Below are positions 13,773 to 22,771 of a stretch of DNA of 64,000 nucleotides, in pieces. The stretch is from DSVQ01 sp964484765. GTDB taxonomy: Bacteria; Planctomycetota; Planctomycetia; Planctomycetales; Planctomycetaceae. Below the pieces are notes generated by a model. That model made no database searches and was not told the origin of the DNA. It worked only from the letters and a program-made list of their open reading frames with translations. Location of the stretch: assembly GCA_964484765.1 (NCBI GenBank), contig CAZAGI010000009.1, forward strand, positions 1 through 64,000. The letters run 5' to 3'. The stretch's first letter is position 1. Each line of letters opens with the position of its first letter. Both the position numbers and the translations under genes were made by a program.

Positions 13773-16406
13773 CTAGTTCACCGCGCCCGTGACCATCTTG
13801 ACATCCAACGCCTGGGCGATCCGGACTTGCAGATCTTCGAGATGCGCCCGGCTGTACTCGTCGAGCTTCAAATCCGCCTTGGCAAGTGCTGCAGCGATCG
13901 CCTCTTTCAGCTTGACCAGATGCGACCGGGCCAGCACCCGGGCATCTTCCGGAACGTCGCCACCAATCGAGAATCCGGATGATGACGGCACGGCCATCCC
14001 GACCAGTTTCTTCACGCCGTTGCGCTGCAGGTTGCGGCGGAAGCTGTTGAGGTACGGGTTGCGGTTGTTGAATTCGCCGGCGGCAGGGGCCTTCAGCTCG
14101 CTGAATATGCCATCCACCAGCAACTGCAGGTGTTCGGCCAGCGTGTAGGCGTCCTCATTCGCCGGGACCCGCAGTTCGCCATCCTGAATTCGTGACAGCG
14201 TGGTGGCCGTCGTCACTTGATTCAAGATCGTGTTCTGGAACTGGTTGATGGTATCGTTGATGGCGTAGTCGATCCGGGTTGTTTCCCGCTGTCCCCAATG
14301 CAACCACCGGGTGGACGCGAGCGAGTTGAGCAGCGCCGGTTCGAATTTCGGCGCGACGAACGCCTGTTCGACGAGCAGCTTCATCGCGCCCCGTTGCTGT
14401 GCCGGTTCAACAACTTTGAAAGGCACGCGGGCGTTGTTATCCCCCTTGTGATCGCGGTGAACATACACGCCGCCGGGCAACCGGCCGACGAACGACGCCG
14501 TGCGGAAGTGCTCGTTGAGCATCATGCCGAACGCTTGCCGCAGGCGTTGATAGCCGTCGCCGTTTTCCACCGTCCGTTCGAGGAGTTTCGGCAGCAGTTC
14601 CTGTGTCGTTTTGATTTGCCGTGCGGCATAGGCCAACGGATCTTTGCCGAGGTCGAAACGGTTCGACAGCGGATCCGGATCGCTGCGACGCGTATCTTCA
14701 TCGGTCGCATAATCGAGACCGGGCTCACCGCTGCGGGCCGCGATCTTGCCCAGTTCTGCCGCTTCGTCGCCGCTGATGACCTTGTACCCATACTCAATGG
14801 CCCAGTGATCGTACGGTCCAATGGTGGTGGTGTAATACAAGGGCTGTTTTGCCCCCGCGACAGCGATGTTCGTCGGCGAGTAATCCATCACGCTGGCCAC
14901 GGTCGGCTCATTGGTGGGTTTGGCTGGATCGTCGATTTCCTGCAACGTTTTCCATGCGCTGGCTTTGAAGTTGTGCCGCAGACCAATGGTATGGCCGACT
15001 TCGTGCATCACCACTTCCTTGAGTGCCTGTTGCACGAATTCTTCCGGCAGTTCCCCGCGCTTGTCGATCACACCGTTCGCCATGAGTGCGGCGGCGGCGA
15101 AACCGAACTGGTGTGCCATCCCGTGTGATAACCGGCATTCGTTGCGGGCCGCGCGATTCAGGAAAGGCAGCGTCTGGCCCGGGTTCGGCTCGTCATCACC
15201 GAGCCACGACGCGACCGTTTGCGCCGAGAAATTTTCGTATTCCGTGCGCCACGACCGCAGAAAACCGGCATCGAAGAGAATGTCGGCATCAAGAATCTGG
15301 CCCGTCATCGGATTCACGCGTGAGGGTCCAATGGCAAAACCGGCGTCGGCGGTGATCCAGCGGAACGTGTTGTAGTTCACATCTTCGGGATCCCACTCGT
15401 CGTCATCGCGTTGTTGACGGACTTCTATCGCATTCGCGAAACCGATTTTTTCAAACGCGCGATTCCATTCTTCGATACCCGATCGCACGATCGGTCGCAG
15501 ATGAATCGGGATCGTCTTTTCCAGGTAGAAAATGATGGGTGTCTTTGGCGGGGACATCTTCGCCATCGGATCGGCTTTCTGCAGATCCCACCGGGTGATG
15601 TACCGGACGAAGTTCTGCGGGTCGCTGTTATCAGTGAAGTCTTTGGTTGCCGTGAGGAAGTAGCCGATGCGGTCGTCGGCTTTGCGCGGCTTGTATCCCG
15701 TAGTGGGCACCTTGCTGATGCTGTAGTGCACGAGAACTTGCATCCCGCGCGAGTCGATGACGGTGTCCGGGCCGCTGGTCGGGTTGGAATACACGGCAGC
15801 GATCTGCAACTCGACGTTGTCTTTGAACGCTTTCACCTGCGCGACGGTGGACCGGTCCAGCGCGAATCCGGCATTCAACTGTCGGCCGATCTGCTCATCA
15901 TCGCTGAGAAACACCCGCGTCATATCCACGAGGCTGCCGCCGGAGGTGTCGGCGACAATCGGCAGCGCGTAAAGGACGCTGTCGGTGTAGGCGAACTTGA
16001 CGGCGGTCGCCTCCGGGCTGCCCGGACGCGCCTTGAACCGCACGTTCTTGCGGATGACGTGCATCTTGTCGCCGACTTTCCGGAAGTTCCAGACGACGTC
16101 ATCGCCCCAGGTCATCCCGCCGATCACATTGCCGCTGCTCACGCCGCGCGCAATCGACGTCAGCATCATGAAATCTTGTCCCAGCATCGAGGACTTGAGA
16201 TCGACGAGGATCTGTTGTTCCTTGGTGTAAACCGTCCAAAGTCCCTCGGCCTTTTTTGTGTCTTTCGTGGCTTGTTCAAACTTCGATGGAGTGGGGGGCG
16301 TCGCCGGTGCGGCCGGAGCCTGGGCAACGACGGTGCTGGCGCTGCCCAGCGCGATTATCGCAAACGAAAAAATCACCCTGACCCAAGCAGATGGAACCGA
16401 CGGCAT
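13773..16406 (-). CDS. Secreted zinc-dependent metalloprotease (DUF5117/DUF5118 type)
   Basis: 877 residues from ATG 16406, selected because AGGAG lies 7 bases upstream (16414-16418) and a signal peptide follows directly (ending TVVAQA). The catalytic motif HEVGHTIGLRHNF gives the extended HExxHxxGxxH zinc site of metzincin-type proteases. The N-terminal ~300 residues match the large beta-rich propeptide-like region of DUF5118/DUF5117 proteins; a C-terminal helical region follows the protease core. It is probably exported to degrade protein outside the cytoplasm. It is divergent from the gene at 16846 across a 439-base regulatory gap. Confidence 0.88.
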   Translation of the reverse strand: MPSVPSAWVRVIFSFAIIALGSASTVVAQAPAAPATPPTPSKFEQATKDTKKAEGLWTVYTKEQQILVDLKSSMLGQDFMMLTSIARGVSSGNVIGGMTWGDDVVWNFRKVGDKMHVIRKNVRFKARPGSPEATAVKFAYTDSVLYALPIVADTSGGSLVDMTRVFLSDDEQIGRQLNAGFALDRSTVAQVKAFKDNVELQIAAVYSNPTSGPDTVIDSRGMQVLVHYSISKVPTTGYKPRKADDRIGYFLTATKDFTDNSDPQNFVRYITRWDLQKADPMAKMSPPKTPIIFYLEKTIPIHLRPIVRSGIEEWNRAFEKIGFANAIEVRQQRDDDEWDPEDVNYNTFRWITADAGFAIGPSRVNPMTGQILDADILFDAGFLRSWRTEYENFSAQTVASWLGDDEPNPGQTLPFLNRAARNECRLSHGMAHQFGFAAAALMANGVIDKRGELPEEFVQQALKEVVMHEVGHTIGLRHNFKASAWKTLQEIDDPAKPTNEPTVASVMDYSPTNIAVAGAKQPLYYTTTIGPYDHWAIEYGYKVISGDEAAELGKIAARSGEPGLDYATDEDTRRSDPDPLSNRFDLGKDPLAYAARQIKTTQELLPKLLERTVENGDGYQRLRQAFGMMLNEHFRTASFVGRLPGGVYVHRDHKGDNNARVPFKVVEPAQQRGAMKLLVEQAFVAPKFEPALLNSLASTRWLHWGQRETTRIDYAINDTINQFQNTILNQVTTATTLSRIQDGELRVPANEDAYTLAEHLQLLVDGIFSELKAPAAGEFNNRNPYLNSFRRNLQRNGVKKLVGMAVPSSSGFSIGGDVPEDARVLARSHLVKLKEAIAAALAKADLKLDEYSRAHLEDLQVRIAQALDVKMVTGAVN

Positions 16407-16559
16407 GGAGACGCTCCTGAAAGGGGATCGCGCGGCCGTTCCCAAATGAAACGGCTCACGGTGGTCGACGACGAATTCCGGCTGTGGAAGTATGGCTGCG
16501 CTCGCCGGAGAGGCATCAATCACAGCTTAACAATCTACAGGAACCGTAGTCGAGTTTGT

Positions 16560-16573
16560 GGATTACGTAATCC
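16560..16573. promoter_or_regulatory. Perfect 14-bp palindrome, candidate operator
   Basis: GGATTACGTAATCC reads identically on both strands. It lies about 155 bases upstream of the metalloprotease start and 270 upstream of the plus-strand gene, so it could serve either promoter. Confidence 0.45.
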
Positions 16574-16736
16574 TGGCGGTCGTGTGGCGAAAGGGAAACG
16601 TCGCCAATTGCGTGTACGTCAGTGCGCTGTTGTGCGCCGTCGGTCTAGTTGCTCGCTTCCGCAGCGGACTCGAAGTCCTATGCCACAAGTCCGTATTCGA
16701 CGAACAATCCGCTTCCACTGACAATTTCTACAAACT

Positions 16737-16753
16737 CGAATTGTCACAATTCG
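16737..16753. promoter_or_regulatory. 17-bp perfect inverted repeat, candidate operator over a -35-like element
   Basis: CGAATTGT, one central C, then ACAATTCG: two perfect 8-base arms. The arms contain TTGTCA (16741-16746), which could be a -35 element for the gene at 16846, with a weak -10-like TCTAGA at 16762. A dimeric repressor bound here would block that promoter. No regulator gene is adjacent. Confidence 0.5.
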
Positions 16754-16845
16754 TCGTTGCTTCTAGACTCCCGCCCGTCGGCGAGACTGCGAAGGAATCG
16801 CGCTATTGGCCGACGTTAGGCCCGCACAAGGAAGGTTGGGCGTTC

Positions 16846-17544
16846 ATGCGAACGAGTGCGCAAAGTTCGTTGGCGACCGTGTTGCTGTTGATCCCGATTC
16901 TCGCCGTGCCAATGCTCGCCATCTTTGGCGTGCCGCAGTTCACTCCGGCAGTGGCGTCGCCGTTTGACGACTCCGGTTCCTCGCGTCGCAAGAATGAATC
17001 GGAAGCGCCCCCGTTCTCACCGATGAAAGCCGACGGTGACGCCTTTGACCAGGTGGCCTCCTCGGCGACGGACGATGTTCCCGGCTGGAGTGCTGAACCT
17101 TCAGACCGCGCGGCCCGCGTTCTCGCCGACCGCCGCGGCAGCGCGCCCGACGCGAATCGGGGAGAACCCACTGATCCCAGCCCGTTTGGCAACACGCCCT
17201 CGATGGGGGCCGGCCGCGACGGCGTTCCCGGAACCTACCGGCGTCCACGTCGAAATACCGAAGTTACAGAGTCGCTTCCCCCCAAAGTGACTCCGCGTGC
17301 CGCACCGACCGTGATCGAGCCGCAACTGACCTGGCGCGACGCGGTACAGAAGCTGAATCAACTCGAGATTCGCAACTTCCGGCTGGAACCAGGACAGCAA
17401 CCGTTGCAGTTCGTCTTCAGTTGTTCCTACACGCCGCGCGATAACCCGCGGGTGTCGTACCGGTTTGAGGCCGAAGCGGATGAACCGCTCCGGGCCGTCG
17501 AGCGCGTTTTGGAGCAGATCGACACGTGGCTGGCCGCTCGCTGA
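16846..17544 (+). CDS. Hypothetical membrane-anchored protein upstream of scpB
   Basis: 232 residues from ATG 16846, with GGAAGG 10 bases upstream; the frame is open further upstream but would cross the palindromic region. One hydrophobic segment at about residues 8-35 anchors the protein. It is followed by a long Pro/Ser/Asp-rich low-complexity linker (about 40-150) and a compact C-terminal domain (about 155-232: TWRDAVQKLNQLEIRNFRL, then FVFSCSYTPRDNPR). I do not recognise the domain. Its stop lies 18 bases inside the scpB frame, so the two are probably co-translated. A role in chromosome or envelope organisation is only a context guess. Confidence 0.6.
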   Translation: MRTSAQSSLATVLLLIPILAVPMLAIFGVPQFTPAVASPFDDSGSSRRKNESEAPPFSPMKADGDAFDQVASSATDDVPGWSAEPSDRAARVLADRRGSAPDANRGEPTDPSPFGNTPSMGAGRDGVPGTYRRPRRNTEVTESLPPKVTPRAAPTVIEPQLTWRDAVQKLNQLEIRNFRLEPGQQPLQFVFSCSYTPRDNPRVSYRFEAEADEPLRAVERVLEQIDTWLAAR

Positions 17545-18233
17545 CGAACTCCGCCGCTGCCAACTGGACGCCCCGCGCAGTCGTGCCGGGACGGCACTGG
17601 GCGTTCTTTCTCGGTCGCGATGAAACGCCGTGGGTGTTGTCGCTCGAAGGTGTCGATGCGGCCTGCATCCGCACACCGAAAATGGCGCGGCTGGAAGGTG
17701 TGTTGCTCGTCGCCGGAGGACCGTTGTCCCTGCGAAAACTGGTGCAGTTTGCCACGCTCGCGGATCCCACCGAGGCTGGCAAACTGATCGAGCAACTCAA
17801 CCTGGCATATGATCGCAGCGGCAGCCCCTTCCGGGTGGAGCGCGTCGCCACCGGTTACCAACTCTTGACGCGTCCCGAATATGCGTACTGGCTGCAGAAA
17901 TTGCATCAACGCCAAACCGCGTTGAAATTGTCCCCTCCGGCGCTCGAAACGCTGACGATTCTGGCGTATCGACAACCCATGACACGGGCCGATCTCGAAT
18001 CACTGCGCGGTGTCCAATGCACCGAGATCCTCAAGATGCTGATGGAGAGAGGGCTGGTGCGGATCGCCGGGGAAGACAATACGCTCGGCCGGCCGTTCCT
18101 GTATGAGACGACACGGAAATTCCTCGAAACCTACGGGCTGCGCAGTCTCGACGATCTGCCCGATGCCGGCCAACTGCGCCGCAAACGGGAAATTTCGGCG
18201 ACGGAATCGGCCGATGAGGCTGATGCAGCGTAA
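17526..18233 (+). CDS. scpB: Segregation and condensation protein B (ScpB)
   Basis: 235 residues. ScpB dimers bind ScpA and regulate the SMC condensin complex. The winged-helix pair is visible: LEGVLLVAGGPLSLRKLVQF at about residue 56, then LSPPALETLTILAYRQPMTR and DLESLRGVQCTEILKMLMER, a highly conserved block, then GRPFLYETTRKFLETYGL. The usual family start corresponds to about residue 53 (ATG 17682), but that ATG has no ribosome site; GTG 17526 has GGAG 11 bases upstream, giving a ~52-residue N-terminal extension. It overlaps the preceding gene by 19 bases. No scpA is in the window. Confidence 0.9.
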   Translation: MAGRSLTNSAAANWTPRAVVPGRHWAFFLGRDETPWVLSLEGVDAACIRTPKMARLEGVLLVAGGPLSLRKLVQFATLADPTEAGKLIEQLNLAYDRSGSPFRVERVATGYQLLTRPEYAYWLQKLHQRQTALKLSPPALETLTILAYRQPMTRADLESLRGVQCTEILKMLMERGLVRIAGEDNTLGRPFLYETTRKFLETYGLRSLDDLPDAGQLRRKREISATESADEADAA

Positions 18234-18328
18234 TTGTGTGCCGCTGGTTCTGCCGATGTCCGAGGGATGAAGGAGCGACAGCGCGGACCGCGCTAGAAGC
18301 ACACGAAAGCCAAGCGTTCGATGGCCTG

Positions 18329-19726
18329 TCAGGCGAGCAGGTCGCGCACGACATGGCCGTGGACATCGGTCAGACGATAATCGCGACCGGCGTGGCGATA
18401 CGTCAGCCGTTCGTGATCAAATCCCATCAGATGCAGAATTGTGGCCTGGAAATCATGGACATGGACGGGTTGATCCACGGCCCGCAGTCCGTGCTCATCC
18501 GTCGCGCCATGGACGATGCCCGGCTTCACACCGGCCCCGGCAAGCCATGACGAAAACGCCCACGGATGATGTTCGCGGCCTTTCGCGTCGGCCGTGTTGT
18601 TGAATGGTGTGCGGCCGAATTCCGTCGTCCAGACGACGAGCGTTTCTTCGAGCAATCCCCGCTGCTTCAAATCATTCAGCAAGGCGCCGATAGGCTGATC
18701 TACGTTCTTCGCGAGGCCAACGTGCGTCAGCATGTCGCCGTGGGCATCCCAGTTGCCCGATGATCCGGTATCGATGACTTCGACGAAGCGCACGCCGCGT
18801 TCGATGAGTCGTCTGGCCGCGAGGCACTGCCAGCCGAAACCGTTCGTTTGACCGGGCTGCAAAGCATAAGCGGATAACGTCGCGGCGGTCTCCCGCGAAA
18901 AATCGAAGGCATCGGGCACAGCCATCTGCATGCCGAACGCCGTTTCAAACGAGCGCATTCGCGCCGCGAGCGCGGAATCAGCCGTTCGTGTTTGCTGGTG
19001 CAGGCGGTTCAGCGACTGCAGTGCTTCCAATTCGAGTTGTTGTCGATCTTGCGGCACCCGCGGACGGACATTCGCCACCGGTTCGGCCCCCGGAACCACC
19101 AGCGTCCCCTGATGGACCGCGGGCAGGAAGTCACTCGCAAAGACTTGTGTTCCGGCGTAAGTCTGCTGCGGCGCGATGACGACGAAACTCGGCAGATTGC
19201 GATTTTCCGTCCCCAGGCCGTAGCTCACCCACGATCCGAAACTCGGCCGCGAAAACGTGAACGATCCGGTGTGCATGCCGAGTGTGGCGTTGTAGTGATT
19301 GGAGTGCGAAGTGTGCATGGATCGGATCATCGCGATGTCATCGACACACTCCGCGACATGCGGAAACAGCGTGCTGACTTCGGTCCCACAGTCGCCATGC
19401 GGCGCGAACTCCCATTGCGGTCGTTTGAGAAAGATCCGCTCGTAACCGGGGCGATCTTTGATCTCCGGGTGATCCGCTTTGATTTCCTTGCCATGATCGC
19501 GGTGCAATGCCGGTTTGGGGTCGAAGGTGTCGACATGTGACACGCCGCCGGTCATGAACAGAAAAATGACGTGTTTGGCTTTCGCGGGAAAATGTCCGCC
19601 GCGGGGAACGAGCGGATCGCCCGATTCCGCCAGCAACTGTTCCACGATTCCGGGAAACAGCAGCGATCCCGTCACCGCCGAACGCAGCCATGTCCGCCGG
19701 GATGAAAAATGGAGAGGAATGGTCAT
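18329..19726 (-). CDS. DUF1501 protein, Tat-exported (module 2)
   Basis: 465 residues. A twin-arginine signal (SSRRTWLRSAVTGSLLF) precedes the DUF1501 fold: VIFLFMTGGVSHVDTFDPKP, SHSNHYNATLGMHTGSFTF and VWTTEFGRTPFNN, then KGREHHPWAFSSWLAGAG. A GAGGT ribosome site is 6 bases before the ATG. It follows the second PSD1 gene after 42 bases in the same direction, so the two are almost certainly co-transcribed. As in module 1, the pairing implies a joint exported function whose reaction is not established. Confidence 0.9.
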   Translation of the reverse strand: MTIPLHFSSRRTWLRSAVTGSLLFPGIVEQLLAESGDPLVPRGGHFPAKAKHVIFLFMTGGVSHVDTFDPKPALHRDHGKEIKADHPEIKDRPGYERIFLKRPQWEFAPHGDCGTEVSTLFPHVAECVDDIAMIRSMHTSHSNHYNATLGMHTGSFTFSRPSFGSWVSYGLGTENRNLPSFVVIAPQQTYAGTQVFASDFLPAVHQGTLVVPGAEPVANVRPRVPQDRQQLELEALQSLNRLHQQTRTADSALAARMRSFETAFGMQMAVPDAFDFSRETAATLSAYALQPGQTNGFGWQCLAARRLIERGVRFVEVIDTGSSGNWDAHGDMLTHVGLAKNVDQPIGALLNDLKQRGLLEETLVVWTTEFGRTPFNNTADAKGREHHPWAFSSWLAGAGVKPGIVHGATDEHGLRAVDQPVHVHDFQATILHLMGFDHERLTYRHAGRDYRLTDVHGHVVRDLLA

Positions 19727-19768
19727 CGGGACCTCAATGGTTGTTGGTCGGCGGAAACTGCCGGAGTG

Positions 19769-22708
19769 TCAATCGACATACAAGAACTCATTCGCGGCGA
19801 GGAGCACGCGGGCCAGGGATGCCCATTTTTCGTCAGCGGTTCCCGGATGCTTTGTGATCAATGCGCGGGACACCGCGATTTCGTCCGGCGTCGGTGCGCG
19901 TTGATAAACTCGCCGATAAACAGCGATCAGTCGCTCCTCGTCGGAACTCGCCTGTGAGAGCAGCGACGGAATCACCGCGGCCTGAGCATGGAAAAAAGGA
20001 TCGTTCAGAAAGTAGAGCGCCTGGGTGGGGACCGTGGTGGCTTGTCGAAAGGCGGTGCTCGAATTCGGATCTGCGCCATCGAAGAGTGCGAGATATGGGT
20101 GACGACGTTGGCGCTGCACCATCAGAAACGCACTGCGGCGATTCGTCTCATACACGGCGTTGAACGGGTTATGCTGCGTAAAATTCCATGTCGCTTCCGC
20201 GGGAAACGGATGCCCTTCGCCGAACGAGTGATCGAGTTGTTCACTGGCGGCCAGCAGACTGTCGCGGAGTTCTTCCGCGGTCAAGCGGCGCCGCGAGAAC
20301 CGCGCGAGCCAGCGATTGTCAACATCGATTTCCGCTTGTCGTGCGGTCTCGAAACTCGATCGCTGATAAGCCGCGGTGGTCATGATTAATCGATGCATCG
20401 GTTTGAGCTGGTAACCACTCGCGACAAACTGGGCTGCGAGTACATCAAGCAATTCGGGATGCGTCGGCGGGTCGCCGCGCGAACCGAAATCATTCGGCGT
20501 GGCGACGAGTCCTCGCCCGAAATGCCCTTGCCAGATCCGGTTCACCATCACGCGCGCCAACAACGGATGAACCACAATCCGTTCGGCGAGTTCCCGGCGA
20601 CCACTGCCACCGCTGGTCGCCATGGCTGCACCGCCAAAGACCGACAACCAGCGCCGTGGGACTTCATCGCCGAGTTTTTCGGGATCGCCACGCAACTGCA
20701 TTTTGGCGTCTTTTCCTTCGCCTTCGACCACGGCATACGCAACAGGAAACGCGGGCGGCTCCGGTCGCAGCAGTTCGGTAGGGTTCGCGGTCTTTCCGAG
20801 CGCGATCAATCCATCGCCGTAATCCGCCGAGGCGATGTGCTCGAGGCGGTAATTCACACCGTCGAGCGCCGCGGGATGTGCATCGGCGACGAAACCGCGA
20901 ATCTGGTATTCACCGTCGGCGGGACAAACCCATGCCACGGCGACATTGCGCTTATGACCGGGGTGAATAAAAAACGCGCGCGCCGGAAGCGTCGTCCAGA
21001 CATCAACCGGATTCTTCGACGTATTTGCGACCGCTGAAGGAGTGTCACCGAGCGACCAGGCCTTCAACCCAGCCTTGCCGTTGACCTCACGCTTCTGCTC
21101 GGTCAGAAACCGCGGACCGTCGGCGATGTCCAACAGGCACCATGTCGCGCCATCCTGTGGAATCGCCGGGCCACCAGAGAGAAAGTCATCCAGGAGTGCG
21201 GTCGTGCTCCAGGTCCGGGTGGAATCAGCCTGGATTTGCGTGATCTGCAGATCCACGCGCGTTGTGTCGGCACCGTGGTTGGCATTGGGCAACACCGTCA
21301 ATTGCAACACTTCTCCCCGCCGTAACGTGACGCGATCGAGTTGCCCTTCGCGGCCTTCATGAAGAGAAACCGTCGCACCTTCACCAACGGCCGACTCCGC
21401 AAGCAAACGTGTGTTGTCCGTCGCCAGTTGTTTGAGTCGTAGAGCGTCCTGCCGGGCAGTGTTCACTTTCTGCTCGTACTCGGCCAAGCGCCGCTGATAG
21501 TCCGCCGAGGCAGACGCCGCGGTGGCTTTGTCGATCAGCGGCACAAGATCGCGCGGTTGCCCTTTCGGTTCACAGCCGGGAAATGCGAAGCGTGTGCTCT
21601 GAAAAATCCCGAACAGTGCGTAATAGTCGTCCGCGGTCACGGGGTCGTATTTGTGATCATGACAACGCGCGCAACCCAGAGTGAGTCCGAGGAAATTCTT
21701 GCCCAGATTGTCGATCACATCTTCATGAGTGAGATACATATCCTTGTCGATGTCGTGACCGAAGCGCCGGGCAAGGGCGAGGTACCCTGTGGCGACGATG
21801 GCATCGGTCGCGGCATCGCCCCGGCGATCATCGCTGAGGATATCCCCGCAGATCTGCATGCGGACAAACTCATCAAACGGCAGGTCTTGTTGCAGGGCCC
21901 GAAATACCCAGTTGCGGTACTTCCACACGTGAGGGAGCGGTCGGTCGGTATTCTCGCCCGCGGTGTCAGCGTAGCGCACGACATCGAGCCAGCGCCGACC
22001 CCAATGCACGCCGTACTGCGGCGATTCGAGAAGCCAGTCGACGGCCTGCGGAAACGCGTTCGGCGAATCATCGGCAACAAAGGCGGCGACGGCGGCGGGC
22101 GACGGCGGCAGTCCGGTGAGATCGTAAGTCGCACGGCGGAGCAGCGTCCGTTGATCCGCGGGGGGAGCGACGGTTAACCCCTGTTGCGCGATCGGCCCTT
22201 GCAACAGGGCGTCGATTCTCGCGGCGGTCAACGGTTCGGCAAGCTTTGGCAAGGGTTGAAAGGCCCACCACGTGGCAGCTACGTCTCGACTCATCCCGCC
22301 GAGCGCTTGCCGCTCTTGGCGCGGGTCCGGCGCTCCGAGCGCTACCCATTTCGTGAGAATGGCAATTTCTTCAGCGGGGAGCTTTCCACCCTGCGCGCGC
22401 GGCGGCATCTCCAGCGTGCGATAGTTGATCGCCTGAATCAGCAGGCTTTCGTCGGGCTTGCCCGGAACGATGGCCGGCCCGGTCTCGCCGCCTTGTCGCC
22501 AGCCCCCCGCCGTTTCCAGCGACAACCCGCCGCCGGCTTTTGCCCCCGCGTGGCAGTTGTAACAACGCTTCACCAACAGCGGTCGCACTTGCTTCTCGAA
22601 GAATTCTTCGTCTGCAGCCCGGATCGACACGAACCCCATGTTCAACGCGAAGGCGAAGACGATTGCCGTTCGGAAGTCGCGCGGCGCGAGAAAACTGAAT
22701 GGTCGCAT
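19769..22708 (-). CDS. PSD1 protein: planctomycete cytochrome domain + DUF1549 + DUF1553 (module 2)
   Basis: 979 residues from ATG 22708. A signal peptide (to about residue 31, SIRA) is followed by PSCyt1 with CYNCH (C49, C52, H53), then DUF1549 with HWGRRWLDVVRYADTAGENTD and a second CARCHDHKYDP motif. A coiled or beta-rich middle follows, and DUF1553 with RVMVNRIWQGHFGRGL and the STAFRQATTVPTQALYFLND block. The architecture equals module 1, but the middle region differs and is shorter. It lies 63 bases after the GntR-type regulator gene on the same strand and 42 before the DUF1501 gene, so the three form an apparent operon under the regulator's own promoter. Confidence 0.9.
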   Translation of the reverse strand: MRPFSFLAPRDFRTAIVFAFALNMGFVSIRAADEEFFEKQVRPLLVKRCYNCHAGAKAGGGLSLETAGGWRQGGETGPAIVPGKPDESLLIQAINYRTLEMPPRAQGGKLPAEEIAILTKWVALGAPDPRQERQALGGMSRDVAATWWAFQPLPKLAEPLTAARIDALLQGPIAQQGLTVAPPADQRTLLRRATYDLTGLPPSPAAVAAFVADDSPNAFPQAVDWLLESPQYGVHWGRRWLDVVRYADTAGENTDRPLPHVWKYRNWVFRALQQDLPFDEFVRMQICGDILSDDRRGDAATDAIVATGYLALARRFGHDIDKDMYLTHEDVIDNLGKNFLGLTLGCARCHDHKYDPVTADDYYALFGIFQSTRFAFPGCEPKGQPRDLVPLIDKATAASASADYQRRLAEYEQKVNTARQDALRLKQLATDNTRLLAESAVGEGATVSLHEGREGQLDRVTLRRGEVLQLTVLPNANHGADTTRVDLQITQIQADSTRTWSTTALLDDFLSGGPAIPQDGATWCLLDIADGPRFLTEQKREVNGKAGLKAWSLGDTPSAVANTSKNPVDVWTTLPARAFFIHPGHKRNVAVAWVCPADGEYQIRGFVADAHPAALDGVNYRLEHIASADYGDGLIALGKTANPTELLRPEPPAFPVAYAVVEGEGKDAKMQLRGDPEKLGDEVPRRWLSVFGGAAMATSGGSGRRELAERIVVHPLLARVMVNRIWQGHFGRGLVATPNDFGSRGDPPTHPELLDVLAAQFVASGYQLKPMHRLIMTTAAYQRSSFETARQAEIDVDNRWLARFSRRRLTAEELRDSLLAASEQLDHSFGEGHPFPAEATWNFTQHNPFNAVYETNRRSAFLMVQRQRRHPYLALFDGADPNSSTAFRQATTVPTQALYFLNDPFFHAQAAVIPSLLSQASSDEERLIAVYRRVYQRAPTPDEIAVSRALITKHPGTADEKWASLARVLLAANEFLYVD

Positions 22709-22771
22709 GCTGCCTACTCGTTGTCGTTTCAGAGGAGTCTCGTCAATCAATCGATCTGTGATCCAAGGCGA

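Larger units (their letters stand above)
16407..16845. other. Long divergent intergenic region with two palindromes
   Basis: No convincing gene lies in these 439 bases; an open frame entering from 16558 has no family resemblance. Two perfect palindromes stand out (separate entries at 16560 and 16737), and the DNA around them is more A/T-rich than the flanking genes. The region must hold promoters for both the metalloprotease and the hypothetical-scpB pair. Confidence 0.6.

Noticed and set aside
15411..16721. 436-codon plus-strand frame opposite the metalloprotease
   Set aside because: Antisense shadow; the metalloprotease has HExxHxxGxxH, a signal peptide and a ribosome site.
18280..18294. 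AGCGCGG-A-CCGCGCT palindrome between convergent scpB and DUF1501
   Set aside because: The one-base spacer and absence of a T-run make a terminator unlikely, and it is G/C-rich enough to occur by chance.
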